In this document: positions 25,884 to 34,782 of the stretch, in pieces
Layout: each line of letters opens with the position of its first letter
Position numbering within the stretch: the stretch's first letter is position 1
From: Massilia terrae
GTDB taxonomy: Bacteria > Pseudomonadota > Gammaproteobacteria > Burkholderiales > Burkholderiaceae_D
Assembly (NCBI RefSeq): GCF_024753145.1
Contig: NZ_JANUGU010000003.1
Coordinates: 1-64,000 of the forward strand
Length of the DNA: 64,000 bases
Direction: 5' to 3'
Translations under genes and position numbers: made by a program
The notes under the pieces: generated by a model
What the model saw: the letters and a program-made list of their open reading frames with translations, nothing else
What the model was told of the DNA's origin: nothing
Database searches by the model: none

Positions 25884-27536
25884 TCAGTCGTACACGGGAT
25901 TGGGCCCCCGTGGGGCGCGGCGTGCACGCAACACAAAGCGCGCCGGATCGAGGGCGTCGACAAGGTTTGCTTCCAGCGGCAGCGGTTCGCCCTCCAGCGA
26001 TGCCGCCAGCAGCTCGGCCGCCAGCGGCGCCCAGGTCAGGCCGCGCGAGGCGTAGCCGAGCAGGCCATACAGGCCGGGGTGGCGCGGCACGTCGCGCAGG
26101 CGCTCGGTGCCGCCGGCGGCGTCGAAGTCGGGCAGGCGTCCGATGAGCGGCAGCCGGTCCGGCGCCACGGTGCGAAAGCCGACGCGGCCCGCGAGCGGGG
26201 CATCGGCGGCGGCGAGCGGGTCGGACAGCAGCGCGCGCAGCTTGGCCAGGTTGTCGTCATGGCTGGACTGGCGCAGCGCGGGATCGGGATCGAGGTCGTA
26301 GGTCGCGCCGGCGCAGCAGATGCCATGCGAGGCCGGCGTCACGTAGGCTTCGCGGCACAGCACCAGCGGCAGCGCCGGCAGGGTATCGGCCACGATGTGC
26401 GAGACCTGGCCGCGCAGCACGTCCAGCGGCAACGGCGCCGTTTGCGGGAAGTCCCTGGCGCCGGCGCCGCTGGCGAGGATCACGGTCGGCGCCTGGCCCA
26501 GCACGGCGCCGCCGGCATCAACCACCTGCCATTCGCCATCCGCGCGCTCGAGCCGCACGCTGCCGGCGCCGAAACGCGCGTCGAGCCGACCGCCGCAGGC
26601 AGCGAGCATGGCGTCGCAGACGCTGCCGGGGCGCGCCCAGCCGCCCTGCGGGAACAGCCAGCCTCCCTCAAGCGCGGGCAGCCCGAGCATGGCGCCCGCC
26701 TCTCCCGCTTCGAGCCAGCGCGCGAATTCGGGCGGGTAGCGGCCCTCGGCCGCGATCGCGCGCGCGGCCTGCGCATGGGCCGCGTCGCGCGCCAGTTGCA
26801 GCACGCCGCAGGCCGCGCCTTCGATCGCGCGGCCGATGCCGCCAATGGTGTCCCAATACTGCAGCGCGTACAGATAGGCCGCGCGCACCAGCCGCGTCGG
26901 GATATTGTCGTCCCGCGACACCAGCGGCATGAAGATGCCGGCGTGGTTGCCGGACGCTTCCATCGCGGGCCGTCCGTGCCGCTCGACGAGCGTGACCTGC
27001 CAGCCGCGCGCGCACAGGCGCTCGCACGCGGCCGCGCCGGCGATCCCGGCACCGATGACGATCGCGCGGCGCGGCGGCGCCGGCGCCACCGGCAGGCGCG
27101 GCTTGCGGCTGGCGAAGTGCGCGCGGCCGGCGCCGTCGAACACGAAGCCTTGCGCGGCCAGCGCATCAAGCTGTTCCGCTGCCAACCCATCTTCCGCGAG
27201 CAGCGCATCGGCGGCGGCAATGCGCGCCAGCGGCCGCGCGAAAGCCGCGCCCTCGTCCGCGATGCCGTGCAGGCGGATGAAGTCGAGTCGCGCCGACAGC
27301 TGTGCCAGCGCGGTGTCGAGCGGTGCGCTCAACAGGTCCAGCGTGAGGCCGGCATCAGCTTGGGGAATGCGATGGAAGCCCGGCATGCGGTCGCGCGCGA
27401 TGGCGACCACGTGCAGGCGCGCCGGCCGCTGCGGATCGTCGCGCCACGCCTGCAGTAGCGCACGCACGCCGCTGCCGTCGCCGTAAGCGCTGTCGAAAAC
27501 CGTGTAGCGCTCGCGGCCGCGCCAATGCGCCAGCAT
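25884..27536 (-). CDS. mnmC: MnmC-like FAD oxidoreductase with eroded methyltransferase half
   Basis: MnmC makes mnm5(s2)U at the tRNA wobble position. The C-terminal part (residues about 155-550) is a normal FAD-dependent oxidoreductase: GAGIAG dinucleotide motif, VTLVER, then the late GLYGLLGYASRGLTWAP block. The N-terminal 140 residues align with the MnmD methyltransferase (RGRERYTVF, AWRDDPQRPARLHVVAI). They lack the SAM-binding GFGxGLNF (here YGDGSGVRA) and the catalytic DGF-x-P loop, and the protein is about 120 residues shorter than E. coli MnmC. It starts two bases after the tag stop, so coupled. The oxidase half is likely active and the methylase half not. Confidence 0.83.
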   Translation of the reverse strand: MLAHWRGRERYTVFDSAYGDGSGVRALLQAWRDDPQRPARLHVVAIARDRMPGFHRIPQADAGLTLDLLSAPLDTALAQLSARLDFIRLHGIADEGAAFARPLARIAAADALLAEDGLAAEQLDALAAQGFVFDGAGRAHFASRKPRLPVAPAPPRRAIVIGAGIAGAAACERLCARGWQVTLVERHGRPAMEASGNHAGIFMPLVSRDDNIPTRLVRAAYLYALQYWDTIGGIGRAIEGAACGVLQLARDAAHAQAARAIAAEGRYPPEFARWLEAGEAGAMLGLPALEGGWLFPQGGWARPGSVCDAMLAACGGRLDARFGAGSVRLERADGEWQVVDAGGAVLGQAPTVILASGAGARDFPQTAPLPLDVLRGQVSHIVADTLPALPLVLCREAYVTPASHGICCAGATYDLDPDPALRQSSHDDNLAKLRALLSDPLAAADAPLAGRVGFRTVAPDRLPLIGRLPDFDAAGGTERLRDVPRHPGLYGLLGYASRGLTWAPLAAELLAASLEGEPLPLEANLVDALDPARFVLRARRAPRGPNPVYD

Positions 27537-27538
27537 GT

Positions 27539-28102
27539 TCAGCGCCCTGAATGGCAGAAGCACTCGGGATCATGGTCGTCGACCATGCCGATGCCCTGCA
27601 TGTAGGCGTAGATGATGGTCGAGCCGACGAACTTGAAGCCGCGCTTGCCGAGGTCCTTCGAGATGCGGTCCGACAGATCGGTGCGCGCCGGGCGCTCGCC
27701 CCTGGCCCAGCGGTTCACGATCGGCTTGCCGTCCACCTGCGACCACAGGTAGTGGTCGAGCGTGAGCCCATCGGCGCGCATGCGCAGGTAGGCTTGCGCA
27801 TTGCTGATCGCCGCCGCCACCTTGAGCCGGTTGCGCACGATGCCGGGATTGGCCAGCAGCTCGGCTACCTTGGCCTCGCCGTAGGCCGCGATCTTGTCCA
27901 CATCCCAGCCGCAGAAGGCCGCGCGGTAGTTCTCGCGCTTGTTGAGGATGGTCTCCCACGACAAGCCGGCCTGCGCGCCTTCGAGGTTGAGCATCTCGAA
28001 CAGGCGCAGCTCATCGTGGCATGGCACGCCCCATTCCGTGTCGTGGTAATCGAGGTAGCGCGGGTTGGCCGGATTGGCCCAGCTGCAGCGAATTTTTGTC
28101 AT
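27539..28102 (-). CDS. tag: DNA-3-methyladenine glycosylase I
   Basis: Tag removes 3-methyladenine from alkylated DNA as the first step of base-excision repair. The 187-residue protein has the N-terminal C-x-W pair (RCSWAN), YHDTEWGVP, the QAGLSWETIL helix, and a C-terminal HDPECFCH that supplies zinc ligands with the N-terminal Cys and His. Length is typical. It heads a two-gene unit with the mnmC-like gene and is divergent from the paiB-like gene, with about 115 bases between. Confidence 0.94.
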   Translation of the reverse strand: MTKIRCSWANPANPRYLDYHDTEWGVPCHDELRLFEMLNLEGAQAGLSWETILNKRENYRAAFCGWDVDKIAAYGEAKVAELLANPGIVRNRLKVAAAISNAQAYLRMRADGLTLDHYLWSQVDGKPIVNRWARGERPARTDLSDRISKDLGKRGFKFVGSTIIYAYMQGIGMVDDHDPECFCHSGR

Positions 28103-28217
28103 GGCTGAGAGTATAAATCACCACTCCTGGCCAAGCGCGGTTAAGATGGCGGATGATTTTTTGCGGAGGACGAATCATGCGCACCGCAGCTCAAGCACGG
28201 CATCCGGAGCACGGCTG

Positions 28218-28715
28218 ATGTACACGCCACGCCATTTCGAGGAAACGCGGCTGGACGTGATGCACGCGCTGATCGCCGCCCATCCATTCGGCGCGCTGGT
28301 GCGCGTCGGCCCCAACGGCATGGATACCGATCACCTTCGCTTCGACATCGTCGCGCCATGCGACGAGTCGCCGCGCGGCACCTTGCGCGCGCATGTCGCC
28401 CGCGCCAATCCGGTCGCGCGGGAAGCCGGTTCCGAAGTGATGGTGATGTTCGCCTCACCGTCCAGCTATGTTTCGCCCGGCCCGGCGTGGAATTACGCGG
28501 TCGTGCACGCACACGGCCGCCTGCGCGTGATGGATGATCCCGCCTGGTTGCGGGATCTGGTCGAGCGCCTGTCGTACCGCTACGAGGAGATGCTCAAGGC
28601 CATCGTCGGCATCGAGATCCCGATCGGACGGATCGAAGCAAAATGGAAGGTCAGCCGGGCGCGCAGCGAAACCTTGCACGCGACGCCTGTTGAGAGAGAT
28701 ACCGTCCGCGGGTAA
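28218..28715 (+). CDS. Shortened PaiB-like FMN-binding regulator/split-barrel protein
   Basis: This 165-residue protein matches the PaiB FMN-binding split-barrel family at both ends: MYTPRHFEETR at the start and AIVGIEIPIGRIEAKWKVS near the end. PaiB proteins are usually about 205-210 residues. Here two internal pieces are missing: the segment between SYVSP and WNYAVVHAHG, and the loop that usually holds a PW motif between RYEE and the final helix. Both losses keep the frame. Whether flavin binding survives is unclear. The ATG has GGAG about ten bases upstream. Confidence 0.75.
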   Translation: MYTPRHFEETRLDVMHALIAAHPFGALVRVGPNGMDTDHLRFDIVAPCDESPRGTLRAHVARANPVAREAGSEVMVMFASPSSYVSPGPAWNYAVVHAHGRLRVMDDPAWLRDLVERLSYRYEEMLKAIVGIEIPIGRIEAKWKVSRARSETLHATPVERDTVRG

Positions 28716-28729
28716 CGCAGACTACGCGC

Positions 28730-29599
28730 CTACTTGCCGGACTTGGTGTTGGCCATTGCCGACTTGTCCTGCTCGGCCGACTTCAGGTGTTGCTCCACCA
28801 CCGGCAGCATCTTGTCCGCCAGGCCCTTGACGTCACTGTCCCTGGCCTTCTTCGAATCGCTCATCAGCTTGCCATGCACGGCCTTGTGGTCGGACACGCC
28901 GGCCTGCGACATATAGGCCTTGTCGAAGGCCGTGCCGCTCATCGCTTCCAGCTTGGCGGACATGGCCTTGTGCTTGGCGTCCGGCTCCGTCGGCAGGGTG
29001 ACGCCCTTCTGCTGCGCGACCTGCTGCACGTCGTTCAGCGCCTTGCTGTGGTCATCGATCATCTGCTGCGCGAAGGTCTTGACCTGGTCGTTCTGGCTCT
29101 TGCTTTGCGCCAGCTTGGCGGCCTCGATCTCGTCGATGTTCGCCTGCGCCATATCCTTGAGGATTTTTTCGTCGGCCTTGCTCAGCGAAGAAGAGCCGGT
29201 GCTGCCGCTGGCGCCGCTCGCGCCGCTGGTGTGGTCGCGGCGCTTTTCCATGCCCATGCTATTGGTATTGCCCATGGTGCCGCCCGCCATGGTCTTGCCG
29301 GTGGTGTTGGGATTGCCGGCGCCCGTCGTGTCCTGGACATTGTGCAAGGTATTGCCGCTGCCGCTGCCGCTGCGCGTGCTCTGCATGCTGCTGCTGCCCG
29401 CTTTCTCGTCCTTGCCGACGCTATTCGTGTTGCCGGCCGTGCCCTCACGCGTCGTCTGGCCGGTCTGGGCGGTGGCGTCCTGGCCGGTGCCGGAAGCATT
29501 GCTCGATCCGCCGGTCTGCGCCTGCACGCCGAATGCACTGAACATTGCCGCCACAGCTGTTACTGCTAGCAGTTTCTTCAACACCTTTTTCTTATGCAT
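28730..29599 (-). CDS. Exported DUF4142 protein with low-complexity N-terminal region
   Basis: This 289-residue protein has a signal peptide (LLAVTAVAAMFSAFGVQAQ). A Gly/Ser/Thr/Asn-rich spacer follows (residues 28-135) with recurring GNTNS and GNPNT units. The C-terminal DUF4142 four-helix domain (residues 140-280) includes KTFAQQMIDDHSKALND. The domain is ferritin-like in outline and common in stress-related periplasmic proteins. The long spacer is unusual for the family. A CAGGAGAG site precedes the ATG. It converges with the paiB-like gene with only 14 bases between. Confidence 0.85.
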   Translation of the reverse strand: MHKKKVLKKLLAVTAVAAMFSAFGVQAQTGGSSNASGTGQDATAQTGQTTREGTAGNTNSVGKDEKAGSSSMQSTRSGSGSGNTLHNVQDTTGAGNPNTTGKTMAGGTMGNTNSMGMEKRRDHTSGASGASGSTGSSSLSKADEKILKDMAQANIDEIEAAKLAQSKSQNDQVKTFAQQMIDDHSKALNDVQQVAQQKGVTLPTEPDAKHKAMSAKLEAMSGTAFDKAYMSQAGVSDHKAVHGKLMSDSKKARDSDVKGLADKMLPVVEQHLKSAEQDKSAMANTKSGK

Positions 29600-29703
29600 C
29601 TTGCTCTCCTGTTATTAAATTTATACATGGACCGGATCAGGCTGCGAGTGTATCGCCGCCCTTTTTTGGGCAGCGCCCGGTAGCCCCCGAGCAAGGCACA
29701 AAA

Positions 29704-29728
29704 AAAGCCAGGCGCGCAGCCTGGCTTT
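29704..29728 (-). terminator. Rho-independent terminator of the phosphoesterase gene
   Basis: The minus strand reads AAAGCCAGG, a short loop, CCTGGCTTT and a run of T. It lies about 20 bases after the stop of the AcpA-like gene. Confidence 0.85.
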
Positions 29729-29746
29729 GCCGAGGTAAGGCGCGCT

Positions 29747-31396
29747 TCAGCGGAAGCTGAGCGCCGCAGTCAGATCGCCCGGCGGACGCGCGCCGCGCGC
29801 GGCGAACGCGGCGTTGCGGGCCGCGATGCCTTCCAGCAGCGGCAGGCCGTGCAGGCGCGTGATGAAGCGCAGGATCGAGGTCGTGTCGTAGAAGTTGTGG
29901 TCCACATTGCCCCGCTTCGCATGCGGCGACACGATGATCGCCGGGATGCGCGAGCCAGGACCCCAGCGGTCGCCCTTGGGCGGCGCCACGTTGTCCCACC
30001 AGCCGCCGTTCTCGTCGAAGGTGATCACGACCACCATGTCCTTCCACTGCGGCGATTTCTTCAGGTGCTCGATCACATTGGCCACGTGGGCGTCGCCCGA
30101 CTCGATGTCGGAATAGCCGGCATGCAGGTTCAGGTTGCCTTGCGGCTTGTAGAACGCGACGGCCGGCAGGCGCCCCGCAATCGCGTCGGCGATGAACTTA
30201 TTGGAGATCGGGCTGTCGCCCAGGCCGGCATCGCGCAGATGTTTGGCGCGCGCGGCGGTGCCCGGTGCAAACTGCTTGAAGTAATTGAGCGGCTGGTGGT
30301 GGTACTGGAAATTCGGCCGGCTGCCCTCGCCGCGATGCTCCAGCGCCGCTTGCCAGGCGCCGGCGTACCAGGCCCAGGACACGCCGCGTGCCGACAGCAG
30401 GTCGCCGATCGTGTCGTAAGCCTGCGGCGGCAGCACGGAAGGATTCTGCGGATCGGCGGCCGACGCATCGCCACCCGGCGCCGGCCGCACCCAGCTCGGC
30501 TGATACGGCGGCGCCATCGTGTTGATCGTGTAGCCGTCGGGCGTGATGTCGCCGTCGCTGACGAACTTCGGCTTGCCTTCGAGCGCCGAGCGCGGGCTGT
30601 CGTGCGCAAGCGTGAGCTGCACGCCGGTCGGGCCGTCGTCCAGCGCGGCAATGAGTTTTTTGGCCGGCGAGTTGGCCGCATCGGGATACGCGGGCGGCCG
30701 CGCCGCGACGAGGAACTGGTGGTTCAGGTAGGAGCCGCCGAAGGCCGCCATGAAGAAGTTGTCGCACAGCGTGAACTCGCGCGCGATCTGCCACAGGCCG
30801 AGGTTCTTGTGCGTCTCGCCGTAGTAGCCCATCACCAGGCCGCCGGCATTGCCCCAGGCCGCGAAGCCATCGTTCTTGCCGCCGTTGATCTGCATCTGGT
30901 TCTGGTAGAAGCGGTGCCACAGGTCGCGCGTCACCAGGCCTTCCGGCAGCGGATTGCCTTCCGCATCCTTGAGCGTGAACGGTGCATTGGGCAGGCCGCT
31001 GATCTGCTCTTCCTTGATCAGGTAGTCCTTGCCGCCGATGTTCTGGCGCGCCGGCACCATGCCGCCCCACACCTTGGGCAGCGTCGGCAGCACCGAGCCG
31101 TCGCGGTCGCGCTGGGCCGCCGCGGCGGGCGCTACCGCTGACAGCGGCAGCGCCGTGCCCGGGAAGTTCGCGAACAGGTTGTTGAAGCTGCGGTTCTCAA
31201 GATAGATCACAACCACGTTCTTCACATGCGCCCGGAGCTTGGCGTCGAGCGAGGTGGCGGCGACGGCGGCTTCGGCTGGCGCGTGCGGCAGCGTGGTCGA
31301 CAAGCCGACCGCCGCAGCCGCCTGGAAGATGCGGCGGCGCGCCGGGTTCTCGGGAAGGTCGGCGTCGTCGCGCTGGTCGTGATCGAGGTCTTGCAC
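29747..31396 (-). CDS. AcpA/phospholipase C-type phosphoesterase
   Basis: This 549-residue enzyme belongs to the bacterial phospholipase C/acid phosphatase (AcpA) group of the alkaline-phosphatase superfamily. It has an RRRIFQAAAAVGLS N-terminal segment that may be a Tat signal. The catalytic region VIYLENRSFNNLF holds the E-N-R-S-F core, and VVVITFDENGGWWDNVAPP is the late metal-binding block, followed by SPHAKRG and HNFYDTTSIL. Likely exported, hydrolysing phosphate or phospholipid esters; the exact substrate is unknown. It has its own terminator and about 200 bases of upstream non-coding DNA. Confidence 0.88.
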   Translation of the reverse strand: MQDLDHDQRDDADLPENPARRRIFQAAAAVGLSTTLPHAPAEAAVAATSLDAKLRAHVKNVVVIYLENRSFNNLFANFPGTALPLSAVAPAAAAQRDRDGSVLPTLPKVWGGMVPARQNIGGKDYLIKEEQISGLPNAPFTLKDAEGNPLPEGLVTRDLWHRFYQNQMQINGGKNDGFAAWGNAGGLVMGYYGETHKNLGLWQIAREFTLCDNFFMAAFGGSYLNHQFLVAARPPAYPDAANSPAKKLIAALDDGPTGVQLTLAHDSPRSALEGKPKFVSDGDITPDGYTINTMAPPYQPSWVRPAPGGDASAADPQNPSVLPPQAYDTIGDLLSARGVSWAWYAGAWQAALEHRGEGSRPNFQYHHQPLNYFKQFAPGTAARAKHLRDAGLGDSPISNKFIADAIAGRLPAVAFYKPQGNLNLHAGYSDIESGDAHVANVIEHLKKSPQWKDMVVVITFDENGGWWDNVAPPKGDRWGPGSRIPAIIVSPHAKRGNVDHNFYDTTSILRFITRLHGLPLLEGIAARNAAFAARGARPPGDLTAALSFR

Positions 31397-31603
31397 GTTC
31401 TCTCCTGGGAAGGCTGGCGGAAACCGCCGGGGAGCCGTAATTATCCTTCTTTTTTTCCCGAAGGCAAAAATCTAAAACCGCGTCGCACGCCTGTCACATC
31501 CGGCCTGCACAATCCGTTTCGCTCCTGGGGAAAGAGCGGCAACATCGGCAGCGCGAGCTGCCCTACCGGCGCCGGCGGTCGGGAAATATACCGGCACCAA
31601 ACA

Positions 31604-32074
31604 CTACTCGGCCACGCTCTTGCGGCCGACCACGATGTGCAGCACGAACAGCAGCGCGACCGCCAAGCCGGCCGCCCAGTGCAGCACCGACCACAGCGGG
31701 CGATCGGCCTCGCCGGCGAGGTAGTACAGGCCGTAGCCGGTCACGAGCAGGAACAGCAGGATCGCCACCAGGGACCAGCCGACCAGCAGATTGCGGCCCG
31801 CCTTGACCGCGCGCCGGACATGCAGGTGCAGCAGGCTGCCGGTGAAGAACAGCGTGGCCATCGCGGCAGCGCCGTGCAGCTTCATCGCCCATGGCTCAAG
31901 CGGGTTGACGGTCTCGCCGAATTCGCTCACCGGCCGCATGAAGTAGCGCAGCACCAGCCAGGCCACGCCGGACAGGAACAGCACCGCGCCGGTCACGTAG
32001 ACCGTGCGGCGGTGCCAGCGTTCGAGCCGGAAGCCGAAGCGCTTGCTGGCGGCGGCGGGAGGAGTCCTGTTCAT
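31604..32074 (-). CDS. Four-helix multi-histidine membrane protein, probable haem b carrier
   Basis: This 156-residue integral membrane protein has about four helices, with histidines placed in or at the ends of the helices: H21, H67, H83, H85, H132 and H146. The H67/H83 and H132/H146 spacing suits bis-haem b coordination, as in DUF4405/cytochrome-b561-like or ferric-reductase membrane proteins. It is the last gene of the Fur-box operon, four bases after apbE. I infer that it passes electrons from the quinone pool or cytoplasmic side to the flavinylated FMN-binding protein. No database match was made. Confidence 0.68.
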   Translation of the reverse strand: MNRTPPAAASKRFGFRLERWHRRTVYVTGAVLFLSGVAWLVLRYFMRPVSEFGETVNPLEPWAMKLHGAAAMATLFFTGSLLHLHVRRAVKAGRNLLVGWSLVAILLFLLVTGYGLYYLAGEADRPLWSVLHWAAGLAVALLFVLHIVVGRKSVAE

Positions 32075-32078
32075 CGCA

Positions 32079-32891
32079 TCAAATCAAAAAAGCGCTGGCC
32101 TCGCATGCGGACAGCGCGGGGTGGCGCACGTCGCCGGTGGCCAGCACGACCTTGGTCAGCGCGTCGGCCAGCACGCAGCGCGGCGCGCGCACCGAGGCGC
32201 TGCGATCGTTCACGATGGCCGTGCCGTCGCGGGCGTCGACCAGTGCGCTGACCATCACGCGGCCATCGACTTCGCGCGACGAAAAATAGCTGCCGGAGGT
32301 GGCGAGCGCGCAGTCTTCCAGCTCCAGCACCGCGGCGGCCACGCCCGGATTGCGCGGCGAGCGGATCGACACCGGCAGGCGCAGCTCGCCGAACACGCGC
32401 AGGTCGCCGCCCGCATTCACGCAGCCGGAGCGCACGCCGGCCCGCTGCAGGCATTCTACCGCGAGGTCGACCGCATAGCCCTTGGCGATGCCGCCGAGGT
32501 CGATCCATCCGGCGGCCAGCTTGCGCACCACGCCCTCCCGCTCCAGCGCCAGCACCCGCTCGAATTTCAGGACCGCGGGCGACGTGGCTTGCGGCGCCGG
32601 CAGCACCTGCCACGCCACCAGCCGCGGCGCGCAGGCGATGTCGAAAGCGCCGCCGGACAGCCGCCCGATATCGGCCGCGATGCGCAACACTTCCCAGGTA
32701 TCGCGGTCGATGTGCACCGTGTCGCCCGGCGCGGCGCGGTTGATGCGCGAGACGTCGCTGTGCGCATCGTGAAAACTCATCAGCCCGTGCACGCGCGCGA
32801 TGGCCGCGAACGCGTCGGTCAGCGCATCATGGCTGCCCTCCGCGCTGATCTCGACCATGGTGCCCAGCCAGGGCTGCGCGCGCCGGATCAT
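32079..32891 (-). CDS. apbE: FAD:protein FMN transferase (ApbE)
   Basis: ApbE covalently attaches FMN to a threonine of exported flavoproteins. The 270-residue protein has HDAHSDVSRIN near residue 41, DLGGIAKGYAVD at 131-142, NAGGDLRVFG at about 159-168, and the metal-site D243/T246 (DALTKVV). No lipoprotein signal is visible, since the frame begins directly with RRAQPWLGTMVEI, so this copy may be cytoplasmic or may lack its leader. It overlaps the FMN-binding protein gene by four bases; that gene product carries an SGAT target motif, so the pair is enzyme and substrate. Confidence 0.92.
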   Translation of the reverse strand: MIRRAQPWLGTMVEISAEGSHDALTDAFAAIARVHGLMSFHDAHSDVSRINRAAPGDTVHIDRDTWEVLRIAADIGRLSGGAFDIACAPRLVAWQVLPAPQATSPAVLKFERVLALEREGVVRKLAAGWIDLGGIAKGYAVDLAVECLQRAGVRSGCVNAGGDLRVFGELRLPVSIRSPRNPGVAAAVLELEDCALATSGSYFSSREVDGRVMVSALVDARDGTAIVNDRSASVRAPRCVLADALTKVVLATGDVRHPALSACEASAFLI

Positions 32892-33424
32892 TTTGCCAGC
32901 GCCACCTGCGCCACCGCGGCGATGCGGCGCACGCCGTCCGTGATATGGGTGCACGACAGCGTGGCGCCGCTGATATTGGCGATGCCGCCGCCGATCGCGA
33001 GCCCGCCGCTTTTCGCGCTCTTGCCCACGAACTGGCGGCGCCACGCGGGCAGCCGCACTTCCGCGCCGTGGCTTTCGCGGTAAGCCAGGATTTCGACCTG
33101 GCGGATGCTGGCGTCCGGATTGACGCCGACCGCGTACGAGATCAGCTCGAACTTGCCGACCACGTCGTCCAGCACCACGTAGCCGAGCACCGTGGCGCCC
33201 TTCATCGCGGCCACCACGCGCCACTGCACCGAGCGCGCCGGCAGACCGGCCAGCTGCTCGACCTGCTTCATCTGCGCCGCGTCCAGCGCCAGCGGGTGCG
33301 GACGGAAGGCGTCAGCGTCGGGGAAGATCAGCTTCTGCGCTTCCTCGGCGCTCAGGTACTGCGTTGCAAACGCGGGTGCGCTGGCGGCGCCTGCGATCAA
33401 CACTGTCAGCGGTACGTAGCGCAT
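32888..33424 (-). CDS. Exported FMN-binding protein with flavinylation motif
   Basis: This 178-residue periplasmic protein has a signal peptide (PLTVLIAGAASAPAFA) and an FMN_bind domain. The motif S152-G-A-T155 followed by L fits the ApbE flavinylation signature, with T155 as the likely FMN-linked residue. Similar small domains occur in RnfG, NqrC and NosR. It lies nine bases after the porin gene and overlaps apbE. I infer that it is the mobile or fixed flavin electron carrier of this operon. Confidence 0.88.
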   Translation of the reverse strand: MRYVPLTVLIAGAASAPAFATQYLSAEEAQKLIFPDADAFRPHPLALDAAQMKQVEQLAGLPARSVQWRVVAAMKGATVLGYVVLDDVVGKFELISYAVGVNPDASIRQVEILAYRESHGAEVRLPAWRRQFVGKSAKSGGLAIGGGIANISGATLSCTHITDGVRRIAAVAQVALAK

Positions 33425-33433
33425 CGCTCCACC

Positions 33434-34762
33434 TCAATAAGCAAAGCCGACGCCGAGGTTGACCCGGTCGCGCGATTTATCGTCGGCGAATTTCTGGTAA
33501 TCGGCCTTCAGCACCACGCCCTGCCCGACCTTGAAATTGGCGCCAACGGTGGACACGCGCTGGTTCGGCCCGGTCGCGACGCCCAGCCCCGCCGGCATCG
33601 CACCGTAGCTGCGTGCGGTATTGAAGCTTTCGTAGCGGGCGAAAGGACTGAGCACGTAGTCGCCTGACTGCCACAGCTGGTAGGCGGCCTGCAGGTACCA
33701 GCCCGCGAAGCTGCTCGGCACCGGGGTCGGGTTGCCGACGAAGGTGGCGTTGAGTGCGCCGGTGTCGCTGATGCGGCCGTAGGCCCACAGCGCCGACAGG
33801 TCCCACGCACCCGGCGTGTAGCGGGTATGCAGGTCCACCAGGCTGACGCGGGCGTCCTGCGCCGCGAAGCCTTCGGTGGCGTGGCCGGCCTTGCCGGTGA
33901 AGACCGAGCCGCCCACCAGCAGGCCCGGATAGCCGCGCCAGTTCAGCGCGCCGTGCAGCGCCAGGTTGCGCGCCTTGGCGACCTGGCCTTCCTGGTGGAT
34001 CGAACCGAGCGGCGACTCGCGGCCTTCTTCCGAAGCCGGGTCCCACTTGGTGAGGTCGAAGCCGGTGGTCACGCCCGCGTCCCAGGTGTAGCCTTCGCCG
34101 AATTCACCGGTCAGGCCGATGCCGGCCTCGCGCCAGGTGGTGGGGATGATCGCGGTCTCGACGAAATTGCGCTCGACGCCGTAGTAGGCGGTTGGCTCGT
34201 GGGTCTGGTTCAGCAGGCCCACCGGCATCAGGAACAGGCCGGCGCGGGCGCGCAGGCCGCCGCCGAATTCACGCTCCACGTACAGCTGCTCGACTTCGGA
34301 TTCGCCCTGGTCGCTGGCCGACACCACCGCGTGTTCCCATTCGAATTCGGACACGATCTTGGTGCGCTCGTCGAAGCGGTGCTGGAAGCCGATCACGGCG
34401 CGCCGCACATCGGCCTGCGCGCCGCTCGCGTTACGCACCGGGCGGTTGTAGTTGATCTCGCCGTAGCCGATCAGCACGGTGGACGGCTGCTCGCTCGCGG
34501 GCGCGGCGGCGGCCACGGCTGCCGGTGCGCTGGTCGCGACCGGCGCCGGCGCCGGTGCGCCAGGAGCCGGTGCTGCGGGCGCCGGCGCGGTTTGTGCCGA
34601 TGCCGCCTGCGCCTTCTGCGCCGCCAGCTCGGCCTTCAGCTGCGCCAGTTCCGCGGCCAGCTGCTCGACACGCTTGGCCAGGTCGGTTTCCTGCGCGAGC
34701 ACCGAGGCCGGGGCGGCCAGGAAGGCGGCGGCCAGTGCGACGCTGATCAGTTTTCTTTGCAT
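33434..34762 (-). CDS. Outer-membrane porin with N-terminal coiled coil
   Basis: This 442-residue protein has a signal peptide (SVALAAAFLAAPASVLAQ). A heptad-like coiled coil (residues 27-52) is followed by an Ala/Pro-rich linker to about 92. A beta-barrel then extends to the C-terminal aromatic residue (NLGVGFAY). Layout resembles OprO/OprP-type or Shewanella-type porins with trimerising N-termini. It follows the di-haem peroxidase gene by 20 bases and has a GGAG ribosome site. In this operon it could bring in a substrate or hold an electron-transfer partner at the outer membrane. Confidence 0.85.
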   Translation of the reverse strand: MQRKLISVALAAAFLAAPASVLAQETDLAKRVEQLAAELAQLKAELAAQKAQAASAQTAPAPAAPAPGAPAPAPVATSAPAAVAAAAPASEQPSTVLIGYGEINYNRPVRNASGAQADVRRAVIGFQHRFDERTKIVSEFEWEHAVVSASDQGESEVEQLYVEREFGGGLRARAGLFLMPVGLLNQTHEPTAYYGVERNFVETAIIPTTWREAGIGLTGEFGEGYTWDAGVTTGFDLTKWDPASEEGRESPLGSIHQEGQVAKARNLALHGALNWRGYPGLLVGGSVFTGKAGHATEGFAAQDARVSLVDLHTRYTPGAWDLSALWAYGRISDTGALNATFVGNPTPVPSSFAGWYLQAAYQLWQSGDYVLSPFARYESFNTARSYGAMPAGLGVATGPNQRVSTVGANFKVGQGVVLKADYQKFADDKSRDRVNLGVGFAY

Positions 34763-34782
34763 TGTTCTTCTCCGTTCGATAG

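Noticed and set aside
32079..33224. Longer start for apbE
   Set aside because: The extra codons overlap the FMN-binding gene and are antisense-like in composition. The four-base ATGA overlap gives a better start, although it leaves no signal peptide.
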